Source of the DNA: JALYZC01 sp963725645
GTDB lineage: Bacteria; Actinomycetota; Thermoleophilia; Solirubrobacterales; Solirubrobacteraceae
Assembly: GCA_963725645.1 (NCBI GenBank)
Contig: CAVRZD010000005.1
Location: 1-64,000 of the forward strand
Length of the DNA: 64,000 bases
Direction of reading: 5' to 3'
The notes beneath the pieces were generated by a model, which was not told the origin of the DNA, made no database searches, and saw only the letters and a program-made list of their open reading frames with translations. The position numbers were made by a program, and so were the translations under genes. Positions 51,321-61,275 of this stretch are shown in pieces. The first letter of the stretch is position 1. Every line of letters starts with the position of its first letter.

Positions 51321-51929
51321 GTGCCCGCGATCTCCCGTCCCCAGCTCGCCGTCTACGCCGCCGCGGCCGTGGCGATCCTGCTGCTCGGCGCGCGCTACCT
51401 GTCGTCCGTCCCCGCCGACGGCGGGCGGAAGGCGCCGCCCGGCGCCCCGGCCAAGGCGTCCTCCGTCCGCGTGGAGGCGGCCGGCAACGGCATGGCCGTC
51501 GTGCAGGTCGCGGGCGCGGTGCGCCGGCCCGGCGTGTACCGCCTGCGTGCGGACCGCAGGGTCGACGATGCGGTGCGCGCGGCGGGCGGCGGGACGGCGA
51601 AGGCCGACCTCGCGGGCGTGAACCTGGCCGCCAAGGTCAGCGACGGCCAGCAGGTCATCGTGCCGGCGGCCGGGGCGGCCGCCTCGAGCGCTTCCGCGCC
51701 CGGCGTGGCCACGGCCGCGCCAGGCGCCGTGCCCGGCCAGCCGCTCAGCCTCAACACCGCGACGCCCGAGCAGCTCGACCAGCTCGACGGCGTCGGGCCC
51801 GCGACGGCACAGAAGATCGTCGCCTACCGGCAGGCCCACGGCGGGTTCCGTTCCGTGACCGAGCTGGATCAGGTTCCCGGCATCGGCGAGAAGAAGCTGG
51901 CGGCGCTGAAGGACCGGGTCCGCGTGTGA
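51321..51929 (+). CDS. comEA: ComEA, DNA-uptake receptor
   Basis: 202 aa from GTG 51321. One N-terminal membrane helix (LAVYAAAAVAILLLGARYL), a SLBB domain (VVQVAGAVRRPGVYRLRADR to SDGQQVIVPA), an Ala/Pro linker, and a C-terminal helix-hairpin-helix pair (LNTATPEQLDQLDGVGPATA, then VPGIGEKKLAAL). It binds incoming double-stranded DNA outside the membrane and hands it to ComEC. Overlaps comEC by 4 nt. Confidence 0.96.
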   Translation: MPAISRPQLAVYAAAAVAILLLGARYLSSVPADGGRKAPPGAPAKASSVRVEAAGNGMAVVQVAGAVRRPGVYRLRADRRVDDAVRAAGGGTAKADLAGVNLAAKVSDGQQVIVPAAGAAASSASAPGVATAAPGAVPGQPLSLNTATPEQLDQLDGVGPATAQKIVAYRQAHGGFRSVTELDQVPGIGEKKLAALKDRVRV

Positions 51930-54244
51930 GCGCCGCCGCGGCGGCGGTTCGGGCCGCGGCCGCGCACCCGCGCCACCTCCTCCTGGGCGCGGCGGTCGCG
52001 GGCCTGCTGGCCGGGCCGGTGGCGCGCGAGCTCGCGGTCGTCGTCGCCGCGCTCGTCGGCCTCGCGCTGGCTCGCCGGCCCGCGCTGGCGCTGGCCGCGG
52101 CCGCTGCGGCGCTCGGCGGCGCGCTCGTGGCGGACGCGCGGCTGCACGCGCTCGACCGCACGGCACTGCGGCCGGCGCTCGGGAACGTGGTGAGCGTGCG
52201 GGCCGACCTCCTGGAGGCGCCGCGGCGTGCGGCGGGCGGGAGCATGTCGGCGCGCGTGCGCGTGACGAGCGGTCCGGGTCGCGGCGAGCAGGTCGTCGTG
52301 CGCACGACGCGGCCCCGCTTCGGCGCCCCGACCCGCTGGCCGGCGCTCGCCGTCGGCGCCGGGCTCGCGGCTCGCGGCCGGCTCGCGGCGCTCCGGCCCC
52401 TCGACGACTACCAGCGGCGCCGCGGCGCGCACGCCGCGCTGCTGGCGCGCACGATCCGCGCCACCGGCGCCCGCCGCGGCGGTGTCGCCGGAGCGTTGGA
52501 CGACGCGCGCTCCCGCGCCGAGGACGGCGTCGCGGCCGGCCTGCGCCCCGGCGAGGCGGCGCTCGCGCGCGGGATGGTGCTGGGGGAGGACGAGCGCCTC
52601 GCCGAAGCGGTTCGCGACGACTTTCGCCGCTCGGGCCTAGCCCACCTACTCGCCGCCTCCGGCCAGAACGTGATGCTGCTCGCCGCGCTCGCGCTGCCGC
52701 TGCTCGCGGCGCTCGGCTTCGGCCTGCGGGCGCGGTTGGCCGGGGCGCTGCTGCTGGTCGCCGCGTACGTTCCGCTCGCCGGCGCCGGCCCCTCGATCCA
52801 GCGCGCCGGGGTGATGGGCGCCGCGGGTCTGCTCGCGGCGCTGGCGGGGCGGCCCTCCTCACGCGCGTACGCCCTGCTGCTGGCGGCGGCGGCGACGCTG
52901 GCGCTCAATCCCCGCGCGGCCGGTGACCCGGGGTGGCAGCTGTCCTTCGCGGCGGTGGTGGCGATCCTGGCGCTGGCGGGCCCCATCCGCGACGCACTGG
53001 TGGCGCGCAGGGTGCCCGGGGGCGTGGCCGACGCGGGTGCGATCACGACCGCGGCAACGCTCGGCACCGCGCCGCTGCTCGCGTTCCACTTCGGGCGGGT
53101 CTCACTCGCCTCCCTGCCCGCCAACCTGTTCGCGGCGCCCGCCGTCGCGCCGATCATGTGGCTGGGGATGGTCGCCGCGGCGCTCGGGCAGGTCGCGCCG
53201 GCGCTGGCAGCTCCGGTCAATGCGCTGGCCGCGCTCCCGCTCGCCTACCTCGAGTGGCTCGCGCACGCGGCGGCGAGCGCGCCGGCCGCCGCCGTGGACC
53301 TCCGGCTCGGCTCGCCGGCGGCGGTTGCCGCGGCCTACGGCGGACTGGCCGGGGCGGCGGTCCTGGTCGCGCGCTCCCGGCGGGCCGGCCGCGCCCGCCG
53401 CGTGGCGCTCGCGCTCGGCGGCGCCGCGCTCGCTGCGGTACTGGTCGCCGCCTGGCTGGGCGCCCGCGGCGGCGCCCCGGGGCCACCGCCGGTCGCCCAG
53501 CTGCGGGTGTCGTTCCTCGACGTGGGCCAGGGCGACGCGACGCTCGTCCAGCACCGGGGCGCGGCCGTGCTCGTGGACACCGGCCCGCCCGACGGCCCGA
53601 TTCTCGCGCGGCTGCGCGCCGCCGGGGTCCGCACGCTCGACGTCCTGGTCGTCACGCACGCGCAGGCCGACCACGAGGGCGGCGCGACCGCCGTGCTCTC
53701 GCACTACCCGGTGCGGCTGCTGCTCGACGGAGGCGACGGCGCCGCCACGCCGGCGCACCGCGCGCTCGACGTTGCCGCCGCGCGGCGCGGCGTCCGGATC
53801 GTGGCGCCGGATGCGGGCCAGCGCGTGCGCGCCGGCCCGATCGAGCTCGAGGTCCTGTGGCCGCACGCCGAGCCGGCCGAGCGTCACGCGAGCCAGGACC
53901 CCAACCAGCGGGCGATCGTGGCGCGGCTGGTCGACGGCTCGTTCAGCGCCTTCCTGCCCGCCGACGCCGAGAGCGACGTGTTCGGCTCGCTCGACCTCGC
54001 GCCGGTGACCGCGCTCAAGGTCGCGCACCACGGCAGCGCCGATGCCGGCCTCGCTGAGGCGCTCGCTCGCCTCCGCCCGCGGGTCGCGGCCATCGAGGTC
54101 GGCCGCCGCAACCCCTACGGCCATCCCACGGCGCAGGCCCTCGGCGCGCTGCGGGCCGTGCCGCGCGTGTACCGGACCGACCGCGACGGCACGGTCCGCC
54201 TGACGGTGGATCGCGGGCGTCTGACCGTCGCGACCGACGGCTAA
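51926..54244 (+). CDS. comEC: ComEC/Rec2 DNA-uptake channel
   Basis: 772 aa from GTG 51926. N-terminal helices and an OB-like segment, then the competence domain (HLLAASGQNVMLLAALALPL), many membrane helices, and a C-terminal metallo-beta-lactamase-like domain (SFLDVGQGDATLVQ near 530, THAQADHEGG near 577, KVAHHGSADAGL). It imports single-stranded DNA. With ComEA and PilT nearby this suggests natural competence. Confidence 0.96.
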   Translation: MSAAAAAVRAAAAHPRHLLLGAAVAGLLAGPVARELAVVVAALVGLALARRPALALAAAAAALGGALVADARLHALDRTALRPALGNVVSVRADLLEAPRRAAGGSMSARVRVTSGPGRGEQVVVRTTRPRFGAPTRWPALAVGAGLAARGRLAALRPLDDYQRRRGAHAALLARTIRATGARRGGVAGALDDARSRAEDGVAAGLRPGEAALARGMVLGEDERLAEAVRDDFRRSGLAHLLAASGQNVMLLAALALPLLAALGFGLRARLAGALLLVAAYVPLAGAGPSIQRAGVMGAAGLLAALAGRPSSRAYALLLAAAATLALNPRAAGDPGWQLSFAAVVAILALAGPIRDALVARRVPGGVADAGAITTAATLGTAPLLAFHFGRVSLASLPANLFAAPAVAPIMWLGMVAAALGQVAPALAAPVNALAALPLAYLEWLAHAAASAPAAAVDLRLGSPAAVAAAYGGLAGAAVLVARSRRAGRARRVALALGGAALAAVLVAAWLGARGGAPGPPPVAQLRVSFLDVGQGDATLVQHRGAAVLVDTGPPDGPILARLRAAGVRTLDVLVVTHAQADHEGGATAVLSHYPVRLLLDGGDGAATPAHRALDVAAARRGVRIVAPDAGQRVRAGPIELEVLWPHAEPAERHASQDPNQRAIVARLVDGSFSAFLPADAESDVFGSLDLAPVTALKVAHHGSADAGLAEALARLRPRVAAIEVGRRNPYGHPTAQALGALRAVPRVYRTDRDGTVRLTVDRGRLTVATDG

Positions 54245-54253
54245 GCTCGACGG

Positions 54254-55222
54254 GTGCCGTCCTTCAAGCCCGCCTACCTGATCCACGGCGACGACCACGG
54301 CCGCATCGCGGAGCGCCGCGCCGGCCTGCGCGCGCTGGCCGAGCGCGAGAGCGGCGCCGGCGGCCTGCAGGTCCTGGAGGGCGAGGCGGCCACCCCCGAG
54401 GCTGCGGCCGCCGCGCTGTCGGCGATGACGCTGACCCCCGGCCGCCGCTTCATCGTGGTCGACGGTGTCGAGCGCTGGAAGGACCGCGACCTCGAGCCCG
54501 TCGAGCAGGCGCTCGCGGCGGTGCCGCCCGACACCACGATCGCGTTCTTCGCCCGCGAGGACACTCGCGCCAGCGCGCCCTCCCGGCTCGTCGCCGCGGT
54601 CACGCAGGCGGGCGGCGACGTGGCCGCGGAGCGCAACGTCAAGCCCTGGGAGCTGCCGAAGTGGGTGGCGGCGCGGGCGCGCGAGCTCGAGCTCGAACTG
54701 GACCCGGGCGCCGCCGGCGCGCTCGTGGCGCAGGTCGGCGAGCGCCAGCAGCGCCTGCTGCGCGAGCTTGAGAAGCTGCGCCTCGAGCTGAGCGCGGGCG
54801 CGCGGTTGGACGCCGACGCGGTCGACCGCCTCACCGCCCGCTCGGCCGAGCGCCGCGCCTGGACGCTCGCCGACGAGCTGGTCGGGCGCGACGCCCCGGC
54901 GGCGCTGCGCACCTACCTCGGCCTCACGGCGCAGGGCGAGCGGCTGGAGAGCCTGATCTACCAGATCAACCGCCGCCTGCGCCAGGCCCTCGACGCGGCT
55001 CAGCGGCTCGACGACGGCGAGTCGCCGGCGCAGGTCAAGAAGTCGATGCGGCTGCCGTCGAAGGCCGCCGATCGGCTGCTGGCCGACGTCCGCAACACCG
55101 ACATCGACGCGCTGCGCGACGCGATCGCCTCCATGGCCGACCTCGAGCTCGACGCGCGCGGGTTCCGCGAGGTCCCGCGCGAGACCGCGGCGGTGCGGGC
55201 GATGCTGCGCATCGCCGCCTGA
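54254..55222 (+). CDS. holA: DNA polymerase III delta subunit
   Basis: 322 aa from GTG 54254. FKPAYLIHGDDHGRIAERRA begins the clamp-loader fold, FIVVDGVERWKDRDLEPVEQAL and AFFAREDTRASAPSRL follow, and AERRAWTLADELVGRDAPAA plus the C-terminal helical collar complete HolA. It opens the beta clamp. It commonly follows comEC and precedes rpsT; here six other genes separate it from rpsT. Confidence 0.93.
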   Translation: MPSFKPAYLIHGDDHGRIAERRAGLRALAERESGAGGLQVLEGEAATPEAAAAALSAMTLTPGRRFIVVDGVERWKDRDLEPVEQALAAVPPDTTIAFFAREDTRASAPSRLVAAVTQAGGDVAAERNVKPWELPKWVAARARELELELDPGAAGALVAQVGERQQRLLRELEKLRLELSAGARLDADAVDRLTARSAERRAWTLADELVGRDAPAALRTYLGLTAQGERLESLIYQINRRLRQALDAAQRLDDGESPAQVKKSMRLPSKAADRLLADVRNTDIDALRDAIASMADLELDARGFREVPRETAAVRAMLRIAA

Positions 55223-55231
55223 TCGACCGGC

Positions 55232-56067
55232 TCAGGTGTCGGAGCGCTCGATCTCCCGCGCCGGCGGTGGGCCCAGCTCGCGCTCCGCGGCGGTCGGGCC
55301 GACCTCGACGACCCGGCCGAGCGTCCCGCCGACGCGGTCGTAGTAGCGCAGCACGTAGGTGCGGTAGAAGATCGCCGCGGTGTCCTTGGCGATCAGCAGC
55401 GCGTCGCCGATCCCACCCGCGGAAACGGGCGTTCCTGCGTGACGACGACCGGGACCTCGACGATGCGGAAGCCGAGTCGGTGGGCGTTGACGAGGGCCTC
55501 GAGGTCGTGCGCGAAGCGCTTGACCAGCAGGCGGGGCACCACCAGCTCGAGCACCTCGCGGCGATAGAGCTTGAGGCCGGTCTGCGTGTCGTGCACGGGC
55601 AGGCGGAACAGTGCGCGCACGAGCACGTAGTACCCGAGCGAGAGGATTCGCCGTCGCAGCGGATAGGCGATGCGCGACCCGCGGTGCAGCTTGGAGCCGA
55701 TGACGACGTCAGCGCGGTCCCCGACCAGCGCGTCGTGCAGGATCGCGAGCTGGCGCGGGTGCACGTCGAGGTCGGCGTCCATGAACATCACCAGCTCGCC
55801 GCGCGCGAGCTGCGCGCCCCGCACGAGCGCCCAGCCCTTCCCCGCGTTGCGGTCGAGGCGCACGAGCCGCACGTGGTCGAGCCCGGCGGCGGCCTCGCGC
55901 GCCCGGTCGATCGTGCCGTCGGCCGAGCCGTCGTCGACCAGCAGGATCTCGTAGGGCGCGCCGAACGCGGCCATCGCCGCGTCCGTCTCGCGCAGGGTGC
56001 GGGCGATCCGCTCGGCCTCGTTGAAGGCCGGGATCACCACCGAGATGCGCTGCTCGCTCGCGGACAC
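55232..56067 (-). CDS. Family 2 glycosyltransferase (one frameshift)
   Basis: About 278 aa from ATG 56067. RISVVIPAFNEAERIARTL, ILLVDDGSADGT and the metal motif MDADLD define a GT-A, family 2 fold of the dolichyl-phosphate-mannose synthase kind. ETQTG-like DTQTGLKLYRR is also typical. One G is missing near 55412-55414; restoring it joins RPFPRVG to IGDALLIAKDTAAIFYRTYV and gives a stop at 55232. It probably transfers a sugar to a polyprenyl carrier. The corrected length (837 nt) is a multiple of three. Confidence 0.88.
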
Positions 56068-56118
56068 GCCGCCGCGAAGGCTATGCGTGCCCGCGGGCGA
56101 AGCGGGCGCCGGGGTCGC

Positions 56119-56478
56119 CTACTCGTCCCAGGCCTGCACGCCGACCTGGCGGACGATGAGCCCGTCGTGGAGGTCGAGCGCCGCCGCGCACAGGACGTTC
56201 TTGCCGTCCGGATAGCGGCAGGCCAGGATGTACGAGGCCTGGTCGCCGTTGGCGACTGCGTGCTCGACGCGGTGGGTCATGTCCCGCGCGCACACGTCGT
56301 CGAGGTACGCGCCGATCTCCTCACGGCCGCGCAGCACGCGCGGGGAACCCGGCGGGCTCGTCTGGTCGACGACTCGGATCTCCGCGTCGTCGGCGAAGAA
56401 CGCGGCCTGTCCGGAGGCGTCGCGTTCCTCGATCGCGCGGCGCAGGGCGTCGAGATCGATGGTGGTCTGGGTGGTCAT
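56119..56478 (-). CDS. SnoaL/NTF2-like protein of the DUF1326-DUF2182 unit
   Basis: 119 aa from ATG 56478. LDALRRAIEERDASGQAAFF, ADDAEIRVVDQTSPPGSPRV and LRGREEIGAYLDDVCARDMT form an NTF2-like cup. It lies 30 nt downstream of the DUF2182 gene on the same strand, so it probably belongs to that operon. The role is unknown. Confidence 0.88.
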   Translation of the reverse strand: MTTQTTIDLDALRRAIEERDASGQAAFFADDAEIRVVDQTSPPGSPRVLRGREEIGAYLDDVCARDMTHRVEHAVANGDQASYILACRYPDGKNVLCAAALDLHDGLIVRQVGVQAWDE

Positions 56479-56508
56479 GGGTGATCCCTTCTGTTGGGTG
56501 GTTTGCGG

Positions 56509-57306
56509 TCAGTGGCCGTCGCCGAGCAGCGGCGGCAGCCAGGCGGGGTGGACGAGCACGAGCGCGCCGGCGGCCAGGAGCAGCACTCCCGCCACCGGTA
56601 CGGCGCGCCGCCCGCCCGCGCCGGTCTTCTCGTAGACCATCAGCGCGGTCAGCGCGGCCATCCACCAGAGGTTGGCCACGCCCGCCGCGAACATCAGGAG
56701 CATCAGCGCCCAGCAGCAGCCCGCGCAGAACAGCCCGTGCCGGCGGCCGAGGACGAAGGCGCCGCGGGTGCCGCGCCGGTAGTGCCGCAGCAGGAACGCA
56801 CCGGGGTGCCGGCACTGCTCCAGGCAGCGATCCTTCAACGCGCTGAACTGGAATGCCCCGGCCAGCGTCAGCGTGCCGCCCGCGATCACCCAGTCGTGCG
56901 CCCGCAGCCACGGCGTGGCGTCGACTACGCCGTGCACGACCGTGTCGCCCGCGAACGCCAGCCAGCCGAACGCCGTCCACACGAGCGCGTAGCCGGCCAG
57001 GAACGCCGCCAGCGCGCGCCCCGACCGCGGCTGGCCCGTCGCGGCCTGCGCGAAGACACGCACCATCGGCAGGCTGGAGGGGAGCATCATCGCGGCCACC
57101 ATCGCCTGCCAGGCGACGAGGAACGCCAGCAGCCCGACGCCGTAGGGAACGTGCCCCTCGATCAGCGCGTCGTGGTGCAGGGCGTGGCCGTTACCGGTCG
57201 CCTCGGTCGCGAGCGCGAGCGCCCACGCGCCCGCGATGGCCGCCAGGATCAGCGGCGGGACGCGCCCGGCCGATGCCCGTGCGGTGGTGGACGCGAGCGC
57301 GCTCAT
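56509..57306 (-). CDS. DUF2182 predicted metal-binding integral membrane protein
   Basis: 265 aa from ATG 57306. About seven membrane helices (for example LILAAIAGAWALALATEA, LLAFLVAWQAMVAAMMLPSS). MVAAMMLPSSLPMVR is the DUF2182 signature with its Met pairs. Cytoplasmic or lumenal Cys groups occur in KDRCLEQCRHP and GLFCAGCCWALMLLMFAAGV. The Met/Cys/His pattern suggests copper or another soft metal. It starts inside the DUF1326 stop (ATGA). Confidence 0.92.
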   Translation of the reverse strand: MSALASTTARASAGRVPPLILAAIAGAWALALATEATGNGHALHHDALIEGHVPYGVGLLAFLVAWQAMVAAMMLPSSLPMVRVFAQAATGQPRSGRALAAFLAGYALVWTAFGWLAFAGDTVVHGVVDATPWLRAHDWVIAGGTLTLAGAFQFSALKDRCLEQCRHPGAFLLRHYRRGTRGAFVLGRRHGLFCAGCCWALMLLMFAAGVANLWWMAALTALMVYEKTGAGGRRAVPVAGVLLLAAGALVLVHPAWLPPLLGDGH

Positions 57307-57926
57307 CCCGCGTGCGCGATCTTGTAGTCGGCTTGGATCGCGTTGCGGTTCGCAAACGACCACTCCATGTCGTGCTCGGCCAGCGTGACCTCGTGGTGAT
57401 CGGCGACCGCAACGTAGGCCGGCGAGCCGGGGACGGTCGAGAACAGCGAGTCCCGCAGCGTGGTGGTGCTCCCGTCCGGCCCCTCGTACGGGTGCATCTC
57501 GCAGTCGACGACGCCCGCGATCCGCAGCGTGCCCTTGCCGTCGCGCACCTCGTGCGTGATCGGCGCGCGGCGCACCTCGAGCGTCTCGCCGATGAGGCCG
57601 GCCAGGTCGGCCAGCGGCCCGCCGAGCTTGCCGTCGTAGGCGTCGAGGATCGCCTGCATCTGCTCATCGCTGGCGCGGTCGTCGACGAACAGCACCTGCT
57701 TCCAGCTCCCGGGCGTCAGGACGTTGCCGGGGATGTACACGATCTTCACGAACGAAAGGCCGCTCACGTCGACGCCGGCGATCGTGCCGTGATCGAAGTG
57801 GTACGCGTTGAACGCCTCGCAGTCGCCGTGGTCGGGGTCCTCCCCGATCCAGCACGGACACAGCACGCCGCAGGAACAGGCCTCGAGCAGCGTTCCCTCG
57901 AGGTCGTAGCCGCCGTTGTCGGACAT
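57303..57926 (-). CDS. DUF1326 protein with CxCx3CxC motif
   Basis: 207 aa from ATG 57926, with GAGGAGG upstream. DLEGTLLEACSCGVLCPCW puts Cys17, Cys19, Cys23 and Cys25 in a metal-binding motif. GDCEAFNAYHFDHGTIAGVDV and VDCEMHPYEGPDGST are also family traits. DUF1326 and DUF2182 are often adjacent, but no reaction is known to me. Soluble, no signal peptide. Heads the three-gene unit facing the SARP regulator. Confidence 0.93.
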   Translation of the reverse strand: MSDNGGYDLEGTLLEACSCGVLCPCWIGEDPDHGDCEAFNAYHFDHGTIAGVDVSGLSFVKIVYIPGNVLTPGSWKQVLFVDDRASDEQMQAILDAYDGKLGGPLADLAGLIGETLEVRRAPITHEVRDGKGTLRIAGVVDCEMHPYEGPDGSTTTLRDSLFSTVPGSPAYVAVADHHEVTLAEHDMEWSFANRNAIQADYKIAHAG

Positions 57927-57977
57927 CGTTGCCTCCTCGGTCGGTGGTGGGTGGCGCGGCGAGCCTGCCGGGTGGCG

Positions 57978-58010
57978 GTCAAGCCACCGTCAAGCGACCG
58001 TCAAACGGTC
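57978..58010. promoter_or_regulatory. Three 11-bp direct repeats, candidate SARP binding site
   Basis: GTCAAGCCACC, GTCAAGCGACC and GTCAAACGGTC follow one another exactly (57978-57988, 57989-57999, 58000-58010). The heptamer TCAA(G/A)C recurs every 11 bp, one helical turn, the layout of SARP (OmpR-BTAD) operators. On the minus strand each repeat contains TTGAC, so bound protein could replace or cover the minus-35 of the DUF1326 operon. TACGCT (58042-58047) is a candidate minus-10 for the regulator itself, 6 nt before its ATG. Confidence 0.7.
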
Positions 58011-58053
58011 CAAACCCCGCGTCACGGCCGCAAACGGGCAGTACGCTGCGTGC

Positions 58054-61000
58054 ATGCTCCGCGTGCGCCTGCTGGGGCCGATGGAGGTCGAACGGGACGG
58101 CGAGACGGTCGCCCCGCCGGCGAGCCGGCGGGCGTGGGGCCTGCTGGCGTGGCTGGCGCTGCACCCCGGCGAGCATGCGCGCGGTCACGTGGCCGCGCAG
58201 TTCTGGCCGGACGTGCTGGACTCGAGCGCCCGGGCCAGTCTGCGCAGCGCGGTGTGGGCGCTGCGCCGCGCGCTGGGCCCGGACGGGGAGATCGTCGTGG
58301 CCGGGCGGGACCGCCTCGGCCTCGACGCCGGCCCCGGCCTGTGGGTGGACGTGCAGGCGTTCGACGCGCAGGTGGGCGACGGCCGGCTCGCCGAGGCGGC
58401 CGGGCTGGTCCGCGGCGACCTGCTCGCCGGGTTCGAGGACGAGTGGGCGCTGCAGGCGCGCGACGAGTTCCGCGACCGGCTCGCCGGCGTGCTCGACCGC
58501 CTGGCCGACGAGGCCGACGCGAACGGGGACGCCGACGCGGCGATCGTCTGGGCGCGGCGACGCACGACGCTCGACGCGCTCGACGAGGCCGCGCATCGCG
58601 ACCTCATGTCGCGGCTCGCCGCCGCCGGCGACCGCGCGGGGGCGCTGGCCGTGCATGGCCGGCTGCGCGAGCGCCTCGGGCGCGAGCTGGGCGTCGCCCC
58701 CGCGCCGGCCACGCGGGAGCTCGCCGAGCGGCTGCGCCACGCGGAGCCGAGCGGCGCCGGCGGGGATGCCGAGCCGCTCGCGGCCGGCGCCCGGGCACTG
58801 CCGCTGATCGGACGCGAGCGCGAGCTGCACGACCTGTCCGACTGCTGGGCCGCTGCGCGCGAGGGCGCCGGCGCGGTCGTGACGCTCACCGGCGAGCCGG
58901 GGATCGGCAAGACGCGCCTGGCGACCGAGCTGCTCGCGCGCGCCCACGCGGAGGGCGCGCGCGTCGCGTCGTGCGCCGCGCTCGACCTCGGCGGGGCCGC
59001 GCCGCTCGGCCTGTGGGCCGAGCTGATCCGCGAGCTCTCGCGCGACCTCCCGGCCCCGCCGCTGGACGCGGCCTGGCCGGCCGATCTGTCCTCGCTGGCG
59101 CCCGATGTCGAGCGGCGATTCGGGCGTGAGCCGACGCAGCGCGCCTCGGCGGCGCCCGACCTCGAGCGGGCGCGGCTGTTCGAGGCCGTGGTCGAGCTCG
59201 TTGAGTGGGCGGCGGCCGGCCGGCCGCTCGTGCTGCTCATGGAGGACCTGCACATCGCGGATGCCCAGAGCCTCGAGCTGACCGGGTACGTCGCCCGCCG
59301 GATCCGCAGGCTCCCCGTCCTGATGGTGCTCACCCGCCGCCCATTGCCGGAGCGTGCCGAGGCCGACGCGCTCGAGCACGCGCTGCGCGCACGCGGGGTG
59401 CTGGCGCAGGAGCTCGCGCTCGGCGGGTTGGCGGACGACGCGCTGGCGGCGCTCGTTCGGTCCGTCGCTCCGCTGGACGCCGGCGACGTCGATCAGGTCG
59501 TGGCCGCGTCCGACGGCAACGCGTTGCTCGCCGTCGAGCGGGCCCGCGCGGTCGGGCGCGGCGAGCGCGAGCCGCCCGCGAGCCTCCGCGGCGCCGTCCG
59601 GGTGGCGCTCGGCACGCTCGCCGCAGATCCGCGCCTGGCCGCCGAGTTCGCTGCGGTGGCGGGCCGCGGGCTGAGCGGCGAGGAGGTCCGCGGGCTCCCG
59701 GTGCAGCGCCCGGCCGCCGCGGCGACGGAGGCGCTGCAGACCGGTTTGCTGACCGGGCGCGGGAGCGGGCTCGGTTACCGGCACGCCCTCCTGCGCGATG
59801 CGGCGTACGCGGACCTCGCCGAGCCCCACCGGGCCTGGCTGCACGAGACCCTCGCGACCACGCTGGTAGAGCGCGACGACCCAGGCCTGGCGGCCGAGAT
59901 CGCGCGCCACCTGCGACTGGCGGGCCGCGACGACCTCGCCGCCGGCCAGCTGGCCCAGGCCGCGCGCCACGCGCGCTCGCTCGGCGCGCTCGAGGAGGCC
60001 GCCGGCTTCCTCGACGAGGCGCTGGAGATCGCCGGGGAGGATCCCGACCTGCTGCTGGAGCTGGCCGGGGTGGAGGCCTGGCGGGTGCGCGCCGCCGCCT
60101 CGGACGCGGCCTTCGAGCGCGCCGTCGACCGCCCTGGGCGACGACCCTCGGGCCCGGGCCGCAGCGCTGGTCGAGCGCGCGTACTGGTACGCCGGCGCGC
60201 TGTGCCATCCGGGCAGGTCGCTGGCGACCGCGCGCGAGGCCATCGAGACCCTCGACGACGCCGGGATCGTCGCGCCGCACCTGAAGGCGAAGGCGCTGGC
60301 GACGTGGGCGTGGGCCGAGGCCGTCACCGGGGACCCGGAGGTCACCGACGAGCTCCTGCGCCAGGTCCACGAGACCGTCGGCCCGCAGCCCGGCGACGAC
60401 CTGCTGACGCATTCGGTGGGCACGGCCCGGGCCCACGCGCTCGTCCGCCGCGGGCGCTTCGAGGAGAGCTACTCGCCCCACGTGGCGGCCGCCCAGGCCG
60501 CCCAGCGGGCCGCGCGACCGGACCTCGCCGGCGGCTCGTGGCTGAACGCCGCCTGCGCGGCGGCATGCGCCCGCCAGTTCGAGCGCGCGCTGGAGTTCAT
60601 CGAGCGGATGCAGGTGGCCATGCGTACGACCGAGCTCGGCTGGAACACGGTCCAGGCGCTGGCGGCGCAGGCGCACGTGCTCGTGCGGCTCGGCCGGCTC
60701 GACGAGGCGCGCGCCGCGGTGGCGGAGGAGGCGGAGATCGCCGACCGCATCGACAACGCCGAGCTGCGGGCGACGGCCGAGCACGACGAGGGCATGGTGG
60801 CGCTGGCGCTGGGCGAGCGCCAGCGCGCCGAACGCCTGCTGGGCGCCGCGCTCGAGCACGGGGCGCCGGTGAGTCGGCCGATCGCCCGCCTGGCTCGCGC
60901 GGATGCGCTGGCCCGTCTCGGCCGCCCCGAAGAGGCCGAGCGCGAGTTGCGCGAGACGGCGCTCGAGCCCGTCCGGCCGGGCGACATGCCCGAGACCCTG

Positions 61001-61249
61001 GTGCCACGGCTGACCCGGGTGCAGGGCCTCGTGGCGGCCGCGCGTGGCGACCACGCGCTCGCCGAGCGGCGGCTGGCGGAGGCGGCCGAGGGGTGGCGTC
61101 GCCTGCTGGACCGGTCGGGGGAAGGGGACCGCTACATGGCGACCTTCGTCGACCTGGCGCGGCCGCCCGTGCTCGGCCTCGTCGAGCCCGACCGCGAGCT
61201 CGCGCGCGTCGAGGGCGAGCTGCGAGAGCTGCAGACCACGACCGTGTGA
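58054..61249 (+). CDS. Large SARP-type regulator: OmpR HTH, BTAD, AAA ATPase, TPR (one frameshift)
   Basis: About 1064 aa from ATG 58054. VRLLGPMEVERDGETVAPP begins the OmpR-like winged helix, WALRRALGPDGEIVVAGRDR the BTAD region up to about residue 240. LTGEPGIGKTRLATELLARA near 280 is Walker A and LVLLMEDLHIADAQS Walker B. TPR-like repeats fill the C-terminal half. An extra C at 60129-60130 breaks the frame; without it AVDALGDD is continuous. AfsR-like layout; it is expected to bind tandem repeats and activate transcription when a partner or signal binds. It faces the DUF1326 operon across such repeats. Confidence 0.92.
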
Positions 61250-61275
61250 TTGGCCCAGACGGAGGAGGACGCCCG

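Noticed and set aside
55267..56484. 405-codon + strand frame over the glycosyltransferase and SnoaL genes
   Set aside because: The minus-strand genes carry clear motifs (DDGSADGT, MDADLD), and the + frame is a compositional shadow.
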